From CAIQJJ01 sp964606085 (GTDB lineage Bacteria; Chloroflexota; Anaerolineae; Anaerolineales; UBA4823), in the NCBI GenBank assembly GCA_964606085.1, contig CAZSFD010000003.1, positions 1-64,000 of the forward strand: a stretch of DNA of 64,000 nt, read 5' to 3'. The translations under genes and the position numbers were made by a program. The notes below the pieces were generated by a model. The model worked only from the letters and a program-made list of their open reading frames with translations. It was not told where the DNA came from and did not search any database. Below are positions 1 to 7,607 of this stretch, piece by piece; positions within the stretch are counted from its first letter, which is position 1, and every line of letters begins with the position of its first letter.

Positions 1-199
1 CGCGAAAATTGATCACCCCCTCCACCGAGTGATTGACCTGCGGAACGGGGGTGATCGTCACCATTTCGATGATCTGCTGGATCGGTTCGATGGGCAGCGC
101 ATAGACCTGTTGTTCCAGGCGGAATGTGACCAGGTGCAACTGGCCCGCCGCTGATCCAGCCGATGTGTGCTGATTTTGTGGCTCGTCTGATGATCGCAT
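1..199 (-). CDS. CheW-domain chemotaxis/adaptor protein, N-terminal part (cut by window edge)
   Basis: Reading the minus strand from the ATG at 197-199 gives an open frame that runs off the window edge (66 codons). After about 18 polar residues it reads LHLVTFRLEQQVYALPIE, then VTPVP-like and VEGVINFRG-like stretches. That is the start of a CheW fold: first beta strands, and the segment where CheW proteins state their regulatory and docking region. CheW domains couple chemoreceptors to the CheA kinase. An AGGAGT ribosome site (complement of 205-210) precedes the ATG by 5 bases, which fixes the start. Only the first half of the domain is visible, so a multidomain protein cannot be excluded. 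Confidence 0.8.
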   Translation of the reverse strand, partial: MRSSDEPQNQHTSAGSAAGQLHLVTFRLEQQVYALPIEPIQQIIEMVTITPVPQVNHSVEGVINFR

Positions 200-243
200 G
201 ACAAACTCCTGCAAGCTGCCAATCCATGCCAGCCAATAGCCCC

Positions 244-272
244 ATTATCTATCGGGCGTGGAGGGCAAACAA
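244..272 (-). promoter_or_regulatory. Predicted sigma70-type promoter of the CheW-like gene
   Basis: On the minus strand TTGTTT (complement of 267-272) and GATAAT (complement of 244-249) are separated by 17 bases. Transcription would start near 237 and leave a leader of about 38 bases that contains the AGGAGT ribosome site. Assigned by eye from consensus similarity only. Confidence 0.4.
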
Positions 273-336
273 TCCGGTATATTCCCATTGACCAGGGTAA
301 ACACCTTAATCCCCCGCTTGCAGTTTTGTCAGGCCA

Positions 337-371
337 CAGATTTCCGAAGTTTCAAAAACTTCGGAAATCTG
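337..371. terminator. Perfect 16-bp hairpin just after the response-regulator gene
   Basis: Arms 337-352 (CAGATTTCCGAAGTTT) and 356-371 are perfect reverse complements around a 3-base loop. The hairpin starts 3 bases past the stop codon of the minus-strand response regulator and can end its transcript, although no strong U-run follows. Its core CTTCCGAAGT/ACTTCGGAAG recurs in the hairpin at 1074-1106, so it may be a dispersed palindromic repeat used as a terminator. Confidence 0.55.
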
Positions 372-373
372 CG

Positions 374-1057
374 TCACTCCGCTTTCACCAGCCCCGCTCG
401 TATCGCGTAGCGCACCAGACCAGCAATATCGTGAATGTCTAGCTCGCGCATCAATTGGGTGCGGTGGGCATCCACCGTTTTGGCGCTCAGGCCAAGCTGC
501 CGGGCAATTTCTTTGGTGGTGTAGCCCTCGGCGATGTAGCGCAGCACTTCGCTTTGGCGCGGAGTGAGTTGGAAAGATGCCTGGCGCAGTTCGCCGGTGG
601 GCGGGAGGTGCTTCTTTTCGGGGGCTTCGACGCGTTGGTGATAGGTTTCAATCACGCGGCGCGAGATGGCCGGGGCCAGGTAAGCTTCGCCGCGCCACAC
701 GGCGCGAATGGCAAATTCCAATTCTCCTGGCCCGGCGTCTTTGAGAATGTAGCCTGATGCGCCGATCTGCATCGCTTTCAACACATATTCTTCATTGTCA
801 TACATCGAAAGCAACACAACCTTGATCTGTGGCCATTGCTGTTTCACCTGGGCGGTAATCTCCAGGCCGGTGGTGTCGGGCAGGGCAATGTCCATCAAGA
901 TGATGTTGGGCTGCGCCGTGGCGATCAGGCGCAGGGCGCTGCCGCCATCCTCGGCCTCGGCCACAATCTCAAAATCGGGGATGTTCTTGAGCAGTGAGCG
1001 GAATCCTGCCCGCACCAGGTTGTGATCATCTACCAGCATCAAACGGATGGGGGACAT
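374..1057 (-). CDS. NarL/FixJ-type DNA-binding response regulator
   Basis: A 227-residue, two-domain response regulator. Residues 1-120 form a receiver with acidic pair D10/D11, phospho-acceptor D56 (in NIILMDIALP), S84 and the conserved lysine K106 (GYILKD). Residues about 160-223 form a LuxR-type helix-turn-helix (LTPRQSEVLRYIAEG ... TKEIARQLGLSAKTVDAHR). Length and order are those of NarL/LiaR/DegU proteins. The sensor kinase gene lies immediately upstream on the same strand with a 30-base gap filled by a hairpin, so the two form a two-component pair. The target genes are not evident from the sequence. Confidence 0.93.
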   Translation of the reverse strand: MSPIRLMLVDDHNLVRAGFRSLLKNIPDFEIVAEAEDGGSALRLIATAQPNIILMDIALPDTTGLEITAQVKQQWPQIKVVLLSMYDNEEYVLKAMQIGASGYILKDAGPGELEFAIRAVWRGEAYLAPAISRRVIETYHQRVEAPEKKHLPPTGELRQASFQLTPRQSEVLRYIAEGYTTKEIARQLGLSAKTVDAHRTQLMRELDIHDIAGLVRYAIRAGLVKAE

Positions 1058-1073
1058 GATACGCTCTTTTCGT

Positions 1074-1106
1074 AGACTTCCGAAGTCTTAAAGACTTCGG
1101 AAGTCT
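1074..1106. repeat. Perfect 15-bp hairpin containing the kinase stop codon
   Basis: Arms 1074-1088 (AGACTTCCGAAGTCT) and 1092-1106 surround a 3-base loop. The TAA stop of the minus-strand kinase (complement of 1088-1090) lies at the edge of the loop. It shares its core with the hairpin at 337-371 on the other side of the response regulator, so the regulator gene is bracketed by two related palindromes. Confidence 0.6.
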
Positions 1107-2701
1107 GGGAGTGGCAGCCGAACGTGGATTTCGCAGCCGCACCCGGCAGCAGCGTTGATCTCGAGGCTGCCCCCGGCCAGCATCACGCGTTCTTGCATAC
1201 CCAGCAGGCCGAGGCTGTCGGTTTTCATCGAGGCGGCAAACACGGCATCGGGGTCAAACCCAATGCCATCATCGCAGACAATCAGGTGCAATTCTTTGCC
1301 GCGCTGCCAGAGTTCCACCTTCACTTCCTGGGCCTTGGCGTGCCGCGAGACGTTGGTGAGCGCCTCTTGCACCACGCGAAAACACACCAGTTCGACTTGC
1401 GAGGGCAGGCGTTCAGGCAGGTTATCGGCTATCACCTGGGCCTTGAAGCCGCCCCATTGCGCTTCGCGGTCAATGAACCAGCGCAAAGCTGGCAGCAGGC
1501 CCAGGTCATCGAGAATGGCGGGATGCAAATCCCGTGAGATGGAGCGTATCTGCTGAAGGGCCAGTTGGATGATTCCATCCGTTTCCCCGATGTGTTGACC
1601 AAGCGCGGCGGCCTCCGGCATATTTTGGAGCGCCTGTAAGCGCAGCCTGGCGGCGGTGAGCGCCTGGCCCACTTCATCGTGTAATTCGCGGGCAATGTGG
1701 CGGCGTTCTGTCTCCTGCACTTCGAGCAAGCGCCGCGAAAGGACTTGCAGATGGCCCGCGCTGGCGCGTGTTTGCTCAAAAAGGCGGGCGTTCTGAAACG
1801 CCAGGGCCGCCTGATGCCCGAAGGCTTGCAGCCGTTTGGCGTGAATGGGCTGATAAAAGCCCGGAAACGAGCTGCCTACGTTGATCAAGCCGATCACCTC
1901 GGTTTGCAGGCGGATGGGCGCGGCCACGTACGAACGCAGCCAGGCCGCACCGGCGGATAGCTGCCAGCCGGGGTCAGAGCGCACATCCGAAACCACCACC
2001 GGCTCGCCCGTGGCGATGATCTGCTGGCGAATGGGCAGGCCGCTGAGCGGAAAAACATACGTCTCGATGAACGACCCGGCATCGAAGGCATTGTAGCCGT
2101 GCGAGCGCACCGTGTGTGCGCCATCGGCATCCAGCAGGACGATATTGCAGACATCATTTTCCACCACCCGCCCCACCAACTGCAAAATGCGATCCAAGAC
2201 GGTGTTCACATCGGGTGTTTCTGCCAGGGCCTGGCTGGTTGCCACCAGTGTTTCGGCCAGTTCGCGCTGCTCACGCTCGGCCAAATAAAGCTGGTGGATG
2301 CGCTGTTCGCTGTGGCGCAGCTTTTGCTCCGTCTCATGTTGAGAGAGCGCCATTTCGATGGTGATGTAGAGATCGCTCAACTGGATCGGCTTGAGCAGGT
2401 AGCCATAGGGGTGAGCATTTTTGGCGCGCAGGAACGTTTCGGCGTCGGAATGGGCGGTGATGTAGACCACTGGCACGTCCCAGCGTCGGCGGATCACGTC
2501 GGCGGCATCCACGCCATCCTGACCGCCGCGCAGCTTGATGTCCATCAGCACGAGATTGGGCTTGCCATTCTCGATGTGGGCGTAGGCTTCGTCGGCCGAG
2601 AAAGCGATGCTGGCCTGGCAATCCCCCAGTTTTCTCAGCATTCGTTCGATGTCTTTGGCGGTGATGATTTCATCTTCGACGATCAAGAAATTTTTGGCCA
2701 T
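1088..2701 (-). CDS. Hybrid sensor histidine kinase: receiver-GAF-HisKA_3-HATPase
   Basis: About 537 residues. Residues 1-120 are a receiver domain (acidic VEDE at 8-11, phospho-acceptor D54, K in YLLKPIQ). Residues about 165-315 are a GAF sensor domain. A NarL-class dimerisation/phospho-acceptor region follows with the H-box ERRHIARELHDEVGQ, and the C-terminus is a HATPase (VVQEALTNVSRHAKA; DDGIGFD; GLLGMQERV). It has no membrane segments and should be cytosolic. An earlier ATG at 2761 exists, but the ATG at 2701 has a GGAG ribosome site 6 bases upstream and starts exactly at the receiver. Upstream partner of the LuxR-type regulator at 374-1057. An N-terminal receiver on a NarL-type kinase suggests input from a second phosphorelay. 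Confidence 0.92.
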   Translation of the reverse strand: MAKNFLIVEDEIITAKDIERMLRKLGDCQASIAFSADEAYAHIENGKPNLVLMDIKLRGGQDGVDAADVIRRRWDVPVVYITAHSDAETFLRAKNAHPYGYLLKPIQLSDLYITIEMALSQHETEQKLRHSEQRIHQLYLAEREQRELAETLVATSQALAETPDVNTVLDRILQLVGRVVENDVCNIVLLDADGAHTVRSHGYNAFDAGSFIETYVFPLSGLPIRQQIIATGEPVVVSDVRSDPGWQLSAGAAWLRSYVAAPIRLQTEVIGLINVGSSFPGFYQPIHAKRLQAFGHQAALAFQNARLFEQTRASAGHLQVLSRRLLEVQETERRHIARELHDEVGQALTAARLRLQALQNMPEAAALGQHIGETDGIIQLALQQIRSISRDLHPAILDDLGLLPALRWFIDREAQWGGFKAQVIADNLPERLPSQVELVCFRVVQEALTNVSRHAKAQEVKVELWQRGKELHLIVCDDGIGFDPDAVFAASMKTDSLGLLGMQERVMLAGGSLEINAAAGCGCEIHVRLPLPDFRSL

Positions 2702-2797
2702 CCCACACTCCATCGCAAACAGGCTGAGGTCATTGTAGCATAACGCGGCTTTCCGCCGCAACCAAAAGATAATGAAACGCTCCCATATCTTTTTAGG

Positions 2798-2803
2798 TAA
2801 AAT
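2798..2803 (+). promoter_or_regulatory. -10 hexamer suggesting a leaderless mRNA for the EEP-family gene
   Basis: TAAAAT ends 6 bases before the ATG at 2810, so transcription would start at or next to the start codon. No Shine-Dalgarno sequence is present. The -35 region is weak. Same arrangement as several other genes in this window. Confidence 0.4.
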
Positions 2804-2809
2804 GGGGTC

Positions 2810-3745
2810 ATGTTACTCCTGACACTTTTATTCACATGGATTGCGGCTGGCGTCAGCCTGGCAACCGTTTTTGGCTTTTTAGGCCGTTGGTGGTGGCGCT
2901 TCGACCTGTTGAGCCATTTTCGTATCCAATATGCCGTGCTGCTGGCGACCTGCATTGCCGCACTGCTGGTGTTGGATCAGTTTTTTCTGGCTGGCGTTTT
3001 CAGCCTTTTTGGAGCTGTCAACCTGTGGTTGCTCTGGCCTTTTTATTGGCCGCGCCCACGGGCCGTAACCGAGAAAACATACCGTCTGTTCCTGGCAAAT
3101 GTGCTGCAAGAAAACCAGCACTACCATAAAATAATGGCCGCCATCGCGCAGGCCCAGCCCGATTTTATCGCCCTGGTTGAAACAGGCGAGCATTGGATTG
3201 AAGCCCTCACCCCGCTGCAAGAAACGTATCCCCACTTCATCCACGAATTTTGGGGCGCAGAAAACTACGACATTGCCCTGTTCAGCCGTATCACGCCCGA
3301 CGCGCTGGAAATCCAACGTTTTGGGCCAACGGGCGTGCCCAGCATCGTGGGGCGTTTCACCCTGGAGGGCCAGGCGCTCACCCTGATCGTCACCCACCCT
3401 GCCCCGCCGAAAACCCCTCGCGAAACCGCTGCTCGTAATGCCCAACTCGTCGCGCTGGCTGAGTTTGCCGCCAGCCAGCCGGGCGCGGTGATTTTGGCCG
3501 GCGACCTGAACATTACCTCCTGGTCGCCTTTCTTCGCTCCATTGCTTCAGCGCGGCAAATTGCGTGACAGCCGCCTGGGGCGCGGCATCCAGCCCTCGTG
3601 GCCGGTAGAGTCGCCGCTGATGCGTATTCCGATTGACCATATCCTCGTTTCGCCAGGCGTGCTGGTACAGCAGCGTTCCCTCGGCCCGGCGACTGGCTCC
3701 GATCACCGCCCTATCGTAATGGATTTTTTCGTAGCGCCCGCTTGA
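2810..3745 (+). CDS. Membrane-anchored endonuclease/exonuclease/phosphatase (EEP) family protein
   Basis: 311 residues. The first ~90 residues hold three hydrophobic membrane segments (LLLTLLFTWIAAGVSLATV; YAVLLATCIAALLVLDQF; VFSLFGAVNLWLLWPFYW). From about residue 92 an EEP phosphohydrolase fold follows, with FLANVLQEN, the glutamate in FIALVETGEHW, GDLNITSWSP (metal/phosphate site) and the terminal SDHRPIVMDF motif. Such proteins hydrolyse phosphodiester or phosphate bonds in nucleic acids, lipids or small molecules. The substrate cannot be inferred here. The start is supported by a -10 hexamer 6 bases upstream. The promoter of the metG leader begins inside its last codons. Confidence 0.85.
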   Translation: MLLLTLLFTWIAAGVSLATVFGFLGRWWWRFDLLSHFRIQYAVLLATCIAALLVLDQFFLAGVFSLFGAVNLWLLWPFYWPRPRAVTEKTYRLFLANVLQENQHYHKIMAAIAQAQPDFIALVETGEHWIEALTPLQETYPHFIHEFWGAENYDIALFSRITPDALEIQRFGPTGVPSIVGRFTLEGQALTLIVTHPAPPKTPRETAARNAQLVALAEFAASQPGAVILAGDLNITSWSPFFAPLLQRGKLRDSRLGRGIQPSWPVESPLMRIPIDHILVSPGVLVQQRSLGPATGSDHRPIVMDFFVAPA

Positions 3746-3770
3746 CAAATCCCCCCCCAACGCTTACACT
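3742..3770 (+). promoter_or_regulatory. Strong consensus promoter of the metG leader
   Basis: Perfect -35 TTGACA at 3742-3747, 17-base spacer, -10 TACACT at 3765-3770. The -35 overlaps the TGA stop of the preceding gene. The predicted start of transcription (about 3776-3778) coincides with the ATG of the leader peptide at 3778, so the leader peptide would be translated from a leaderless end. Confidence 0.75.
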
Positions 3771-3777
3771 CGACGCC

Positions 3778-3873
3778 ATGATCGCTCACACCACCTGCTC
3801 TTCGGTTGTCCTGATGTCCATGCGCATGGCCATGCAAGGCCGCGTCCAGGCAGCCGCGGGTGGAGAGCGCTAA
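3778..3873 (+). CDS. Met-rich leader peptide of the metG attenuator (31 residues)
   Basis: ATG at 3778, TAA at 3871-3873. The peptide starts MIAHTTCSSVVL and continues MSMRMAMQ, so codons 13, 15, 17 and 19 are all Met. The rest is not protein-like (ends AAAGGER). It lies between a consensus promoter and an intrinsic terminator, directly upstream of methionyl-tRNA synthetase, which is what a ribosome-mediated attenuation leader requires: charged tRNA-Met supply sets ribosome position on these codons. The stop codon is immediately followed by the segment that can act as antiterminator strand. The role is inferred from sequence layout. Confidence 0.7.
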   Translation: MIAHTTCSSVVLMSMRMAMQGRVQAAAGGER

Positions 3874-3925
3874 CAGCCTCTCCCCTCGAATTTCAAAGGC
3901 TGTCCAGACGCGGGCAGCCTTTTTT
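3849..3925 (+). promoter_or_regulatory. Transcription attenuator of metG (antiterminator/terminator switch)
   Basis: Terminator: AAAGGCTGTCC (3895-3905) pairs with GGGCAGCCTTT (3912-3922) around a 6-base loop, with a T6 run at 3920-3925. Competing helix: ACAGCCT (3873-3879), starting in the leader stop codon, is complementary to AGGCTGT (3897-3903). A second competitor is GGCAGCC (3849-3855) with GGCTGTC (3898-3904). A further hairpin pairs GGAGAG (3862-3867) with CTCTCC (3878-3883). A ribosome at the stop codon would cover 3873-3879 and let the terminator form. A ribosome stalled on the Met codons (3814-3834) would leave it free to block the terminator. No T-box or S-box elements are visible. 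Confidence 0.7.
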
Positions 3926-4026
3926 GTTGTGTAAAATGTGTCAGGTGTTGAAGTGTCACGTATCACGTTTCACGCCCCACACATCTGCCCCTTGCCACCC
4001 GCTCCCTGCTCCCCCGGAGGTTCCCC

Positions 4027-5811
4027 ATGTCCGACACCATTCTAATTGCCATTGCCTGGCCTTACGCCAATGCCCCCATTCACGTGGGCAATATCACCGG
4101 CTCGCACCTGCCCGGTGACATCAGCGCCCGCTACCACCGCCTGAAAGGCGACCGCGTGCTGATGGTCTCTGGCACCGATTCGCACGGCACGCCCGTCACG
4201 CTGCGCGCCGATGCCGAAGGCAAACCCGTGGAAGAAGTTTACCAGCGCTTCCACAACGAATTTCTCGATTTGTTTCAACAGGCCGGCATCTCGTATGACC
4301 TGTTCACCACCACCCACACCGAGAACCACTTCAAAGTGTCACAAACCATCTTTTTGGCGCTCAAAGAAAATGGCTTTCTCTACACCGAAACCCGCCCGCA
4401 ATGGTACTCGCCGGCGGCGGACAAATTCCTGCCTGACCGCTATGTGGAAGGCACCTGCTACCTGTGCGGCTTCGAGGGCGCTCGTTCGGATCAATGCGAC
4501 AAGTGCGGCAGCGTACTCGAACCCGAAAAACTGCTCCACCCGCGCTCGAAGATAGACGGCTCGACGCCTGAACTGCGCGACACCGAACACTTCTTCCTCG
4601 ACCTCTCCAAACTCGAACCCGACGTGGCCGATTTTTTGCGCCAACGCCAGCACTACTGGCGCGAGACCGTGATTGGCGAGTCGCTGCGCAAGATCGAGGC
4701 CGAAGGGTTGAAGCCGCGCCCGATCACACGCGACCTCGATTGGGGCATCCCGGTGCCGGTCGAAGGCTGGGATACCAAGCGCATCTACGTCTGGTTCGAG
4801 GCGGTCATCGGCTATCTTTCGGCCACCATCGAGGCCAATGCCCTGCTCGGCCAGCCCGAAGATTGGCACGCCTGGTGGACGGAGGCAGGTGCCAAAGCGC
4901 TCTACTTCATCGGCAAAGATAACATCTTCTTCCACGCCGCCCAGTGGCCCGCTCAACTCAAAGGGGCGGGGGCAGAGTTTGCCAAAATTTTCGCCGAGGA
5001 AGAAAATCAACCGCTCAACCTGCCCTACGATGTGCCAGCCAACCAGTTCATGAACCTGGAGGGCCAGAAAATCTCTGGTTCGCGCAATTGGGCCGTGTGG
5101 GGGCTGGATTTTCTCAGCCGCTACGACCCTGATGCCCTGCGTTATTACCTGACCGCCAACATGCCCGAACTGCGCGACACCGACTGGGATTGGAACGAGT
5201 TCGTGGCCCGCAACAACAACGAACTGGTCGCCACCTGGGGCAACCTGGCCAACCGCGTACTCTCGTTTGCCTACAAACACTGGGAAGGCCACGTGCCCAC
5301 GCCCGGCGAACTGCGCCCGGTCGATCAAGCGATTCTCGCCACGATAGAGGCTGGCTTTGAGAGCGTGGGCCAGCTCTACGAGGCCGTCAAACTGCGCGCC
5401 GCCCTGGCCGAAGCCGTGCGCCTGTCTACCGAAGTCAACAAATACCTCGATGCCACCGGCCCCTGGTTCGAGATCAAGACGGACAAAGCCGCCGCCGCCA
5501 CCAGCATCTACACCGCCCTGCGCTGCATTGACAGCCTGAAGATACTCTTCGCCCCGGTGCTGCCCTTCACCTGTGAGAAACTGCACCACATTTTGGGCTA
5601 CGAAACCATGCTCTTTGGGCGGCAGTACACCGAAAGCGTCAGCGACAGCCTCGGCCAGCACACCGTCCTGCGCTACGACCCGGCAACGGCCACTGGAACC
5701 TGGCAGCCCAGCCAGCTTACGCCCGGCCAAAAGCTCAACCAGCCCGCCCCGCTGTTCAAGAAGCTGGATGAAAGCGTGGCCGATGAAGAACGCGCCCGCC
5801 TGGGCCGATAA
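4027..5811 (+). CDS. metG: Methionyl-tRNA synthetase
   Basis: 594 residues. Class I aminoacyl-tRNA synthetase that charges tRNA-Met in the cytosol. The HIGH-type motif is PYANAPIHVGN (residues 12-22). A single CxxC...CxxC zinc knuckle has C144, C147, C157 and C160. The KMSKS-type loop is GQKISGSRN near residue 347, with I and G in place of M and K. The anticodon-binding helical domain (NNELVATWGNLANRVLSF) follows. There is no C-terminal EMAP-type tRNA-binding domain. GGAGG at 4016-4020 is the ribosome site. Expression is probably governed by the Met-codon attenuator at 3778-3925. The next gene begins 1 base after the stop codon, so the two are likely cotranscribed. Confidence 0.97.
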   Translation: MSDTILIAIAWPYANAPIHVGNITGSHLPGDISARYHRLKGDRVLMVSGTDSHGTPVTLRADAEGKPVEEVYQRFHNEFLDLFQQAGISYDLFTTTHTENHFKVSQTIFLALKENGFLYTETRPQWYSPAADKFLPDRYVEGTCYLCGFEGARSDQCDKCGSVLEPEKLLHPRSKIDGSTPELRDTEHFFLDLSKLEPDVADFLRQRQHYWRETVIGESLRKIEAEGLKPRPITRDLDWGIPVPVEGWDTKRIYVWFEAVIGYLSATIEANALLGQPEDWHAWWTEAGAKALYFIGKDNIFFHAAQWPAQLKGAGAEFAKIFAEEENQPLNLPYDVPANQFMNLEGQKISGSRNWAVWGLDFLSRYDPDALRYYLTANMPELRDTDWDWNEFVARNNNELVATWGNLANRVLSFAYKHWEGHVPTPGELRPVDQAILATIEAGFESVGQLYEAVKLRAALAEAVRLSTEVNKYLDATGPWFEIKTDKAAAATSIYTALRCIDSLKILFAPVLPFTCEKLHHILGYETMLFGRQYTESVSDSLGQHTVLRYDPATATGTWQPSQLTPGQKLNQPAPLFKKLDESVADEERARLGR

Positions 5812-5812
5812 G

Positions 5813-7366
5813 ATGAGCGAAAACCGCACGAACATCCTCTTCATTACCACCGACCAGCACCACTGGACGGCCATGGGCTACCGCAACCCCGAAGTGCAGA
5901 CGCCCAACCTTGACCGGCTGGTGGCCGGCGGCACCACCTTCCACCGCGCCTACACCGTCAACCCCACCTGCACGCCCACCCGCGCCAGTTGGATCACCGG
6001 TATGTACCCCAGCCAGCACGGGGCCTATTCGCTCGGCACCAAGCTGCTCGAAGATGTGCCCACCGTGGGCGAGGCCTTCCAGCAGCACGGCTACCGCACG
6101 GCGCTGGTCGGCAAGGCGCACTTTCAACCTTTGATCGGCTCGGATGAATACCCATCGCTCGAAGCCTACCCCACCCTACACGACCTCGACTTCTGGCGCG
6201 GCTTTCACGGCCCATTTTACGGCTTCGACCATGTCGAACTGGCCCGCAACCACACCGACGAAGCGCATGTGGGCCAGCACTACGCCCTGTGGCTGCAAGA
6301 AAAGGGCTGCCCAAACTGGCGCGATTACTTCCTGCCTTCGCCGGCCTGGGTCACAGAACCCGAAGGCTACCCCGTCTCGCAGCGTCAACGCAGCAAACCC
6401 GGCCAGGCGTGGGACATCCCCGAAGAACTGCACTACAACGCCTGGATCACCGAGCGCACCAACGCCTTGATGGAAGGCTACGCCCAAAACGGCGAGAACT
6501 TCTTCTTGTGGGCCAGCTTCTTCGACCCGCACCCGCAGTACATGGCCCCCGAACCCTACGCCAGTATGTACGACCCCGCCAAAGTAAGTGTGCCAGAACA
6601 CATCCCCGGCGAGTTCGACGACAAGCCGCCCTACTTCGCCTTCTCGCAGCAGCAAAACCCCGATTTCAGCGCCTTCCAGGAGCCAGGCGGACACGCCATC
6701 CACGGGGCGCATTCGCATTTGCGCACGCGCGATGAGAAGGCCAAGCACATCGCCATGATGTACGGCATGGTGACCATGCTCGACACCTACATCGGCAAAA
6801 TTTTGGACAGGCTCGAAGCGTTGGGCCTGGCCGAGAACACGCTGATCTGCTTCACCACCGACCACGGCGACCTGTGGGGCCAGCACGGCCTGGTGGCCAA
6901 GTGCATCCACCACTACGAAGATTTGCTGCGCGTGCCGCTGGTGATCAGCCAGCCGGGGCGCGTGCCGGCGGGGCGTGTATCCGAGTCGCTGCAATCCACC
7001 GTAGACCTGGCTCCCACGTTCCTGGCTGCCGCCGGGCTGCCCGTGCCGCGGGCCATGACCGGCCTGGACGAGACGCCGGTGTGGTTTGGCGAGCAGGAAA
7101 CGCGGCGCGACCACGTCATCGTCGAGAACCAGCACCAGCCCACCACGATGAACCTGCGCACCTTCATCACCGAGCGATACAAGCTCACCATCCACTACAA
7201 CCGGCCCTACGGCGAACTATACGATTTGCAGTCCGACCCCGGCGAAATCGTCAACCTGTGGGATCACCCCGCAGCGCAGGAAATCAAGATGGGCTTGCTG
7301 CTGCGCTTTTTGTATGGCGAGATGGCGAAAACGCCACTGCCCATGCCGCGCATCGCCCCGGCTTGA
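5813..7366 (+). CDS. Sulfatase family protein (formylglycine type, S1)
   Basis: 517 residues from the ATG right after the metG stop codon (the open frame extends further upstream inside metG, but that part is a shadow). The N-terminal NILFITTDQHHW provides the first metal-binding Asp. C53-T-P-T-R57 matches the CxPxR signature in which the Cys (or Ser) becomes formylglycine, followed by TGMYPSQHG. The second metal site is FTTDHGDLWGQHG, then the RVPLVI and VDLAPTFLAAAG segments. It would hydrolyse sulfate (or phosphate) esters. No signal peptide is visible, so it is probably cytosolic or exported unusually. Maturation needs a formylglycine-generating enzyme, which is not in this window. Function in common with metG is unlikely. 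Confidence 0.9.
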   Translation: MSENRTNILFITTDQHHWTAMGYRNPEVQTPNLDRLVAGGTTFHRAYTVNPTCTPTRASWITGMYPSQHGAYSLGTKLLEDVPTVGEAFQQHGYRTALVGKAHFQPLIGSDEYPSLEAYPTLHDLDFWRGFHGPFYGFDHVELARNHTDEAHVGQHYALWLQEKGCPNWRDYFLPSPAWVTEPEGYPVSQRQRSKPGQAWDIPEELHYNAWITERTNALMEGYAQNGENFFLWASFFDPHPQYMAPEPYASMYDPAKVSVPEHIPGEFDDKPPYFAFSQQQNPDFSAFQEPGGHAIHGAHSHLRTRDEKAKHIAMMYGMVTMLDTYIGKILDRLEALGLAENTLICFTTDHGDLWGQHGLVAKCIHHYEDLLRVPLVISQPGRVPAGRVSESLQSTVDLAPTFLAAAGLPVPRAMTGLDETPVWFGEQETRRDHVIVENQHQPTTMNLRTFITERYKLTIHYNRPYGELYDLQSDPGEIVNLWDHPAAQEIKMGLLLRFLYGEMAKTPLPMPRIAPA

Positions 7367-7390
7367 AACCGTCAAAATTCCCTTCCCCCA

Positions 7391-7504
7391 AGGACACGGA
7401 CTGGCACGAGCAATCCATTGGTGGCGTTGCACGGGGGGAAAATTCGGGTGGAGAGCCAGGTGGGGCAGGGGGCGCTGTTTATTGTCTGGCTGCCGGCGGC
7501 GTAG
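7391..7504 (+). pseudogene. Remnant of a histidine-kinase ATPase C-terminus
   Basis: Two overlapping reading frames together spell the end of a HATPase domain. GHGLARAI comes from about 7393. A frame change near 7416-7417 leads to LVALHGGKIRVESQVGQG and then ALFIVWLPAA followed by TAG at 7502-7504. This is the typical G2-box-to-C-terminus of sensor kinases (GLGLA...HGG.I.V.S..G.G..F...LP). No start or upstream domains remain, so it is a degraded fragment left after a deletion. The rest of the gap 7367-7607 holds only a TACAAT -10 candidate at 7551-7556 for the next gene. Confidence 0.65.
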
Positions 7505-7607
7505 CGTAACCGGCGGTTTTTCCGGGTCACACAACCTATCCCAAGTCCAGTACAATTCGCCAGCGGGTCATCGCGCCTGCTATCTCTGATCGAAAGAAGG
7601 CGAAACT

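Noticed and set aside
58..288. 76-codon open frame on the minus strand over the CheW gene start
   Set aside because: Arginine/serine-rich, overlaps the CheW frame and its promoter; the CheW frame has motif and ribosome-site support.
3778..4026. T-box or S-box riboswitch before metG
   Set aside because: No T-box bulge (TGGNACCGCG-like) or specifier stem and no SAM-I core; the Met-rich peptide and terminator explain the region better.
5573..5812. Upstream extension of the sulfatase frame inside metG
   Set aside because: It overlaps metG in another frame, has no family match, and the ATG at 5813 starts at the conserved N-terminus.
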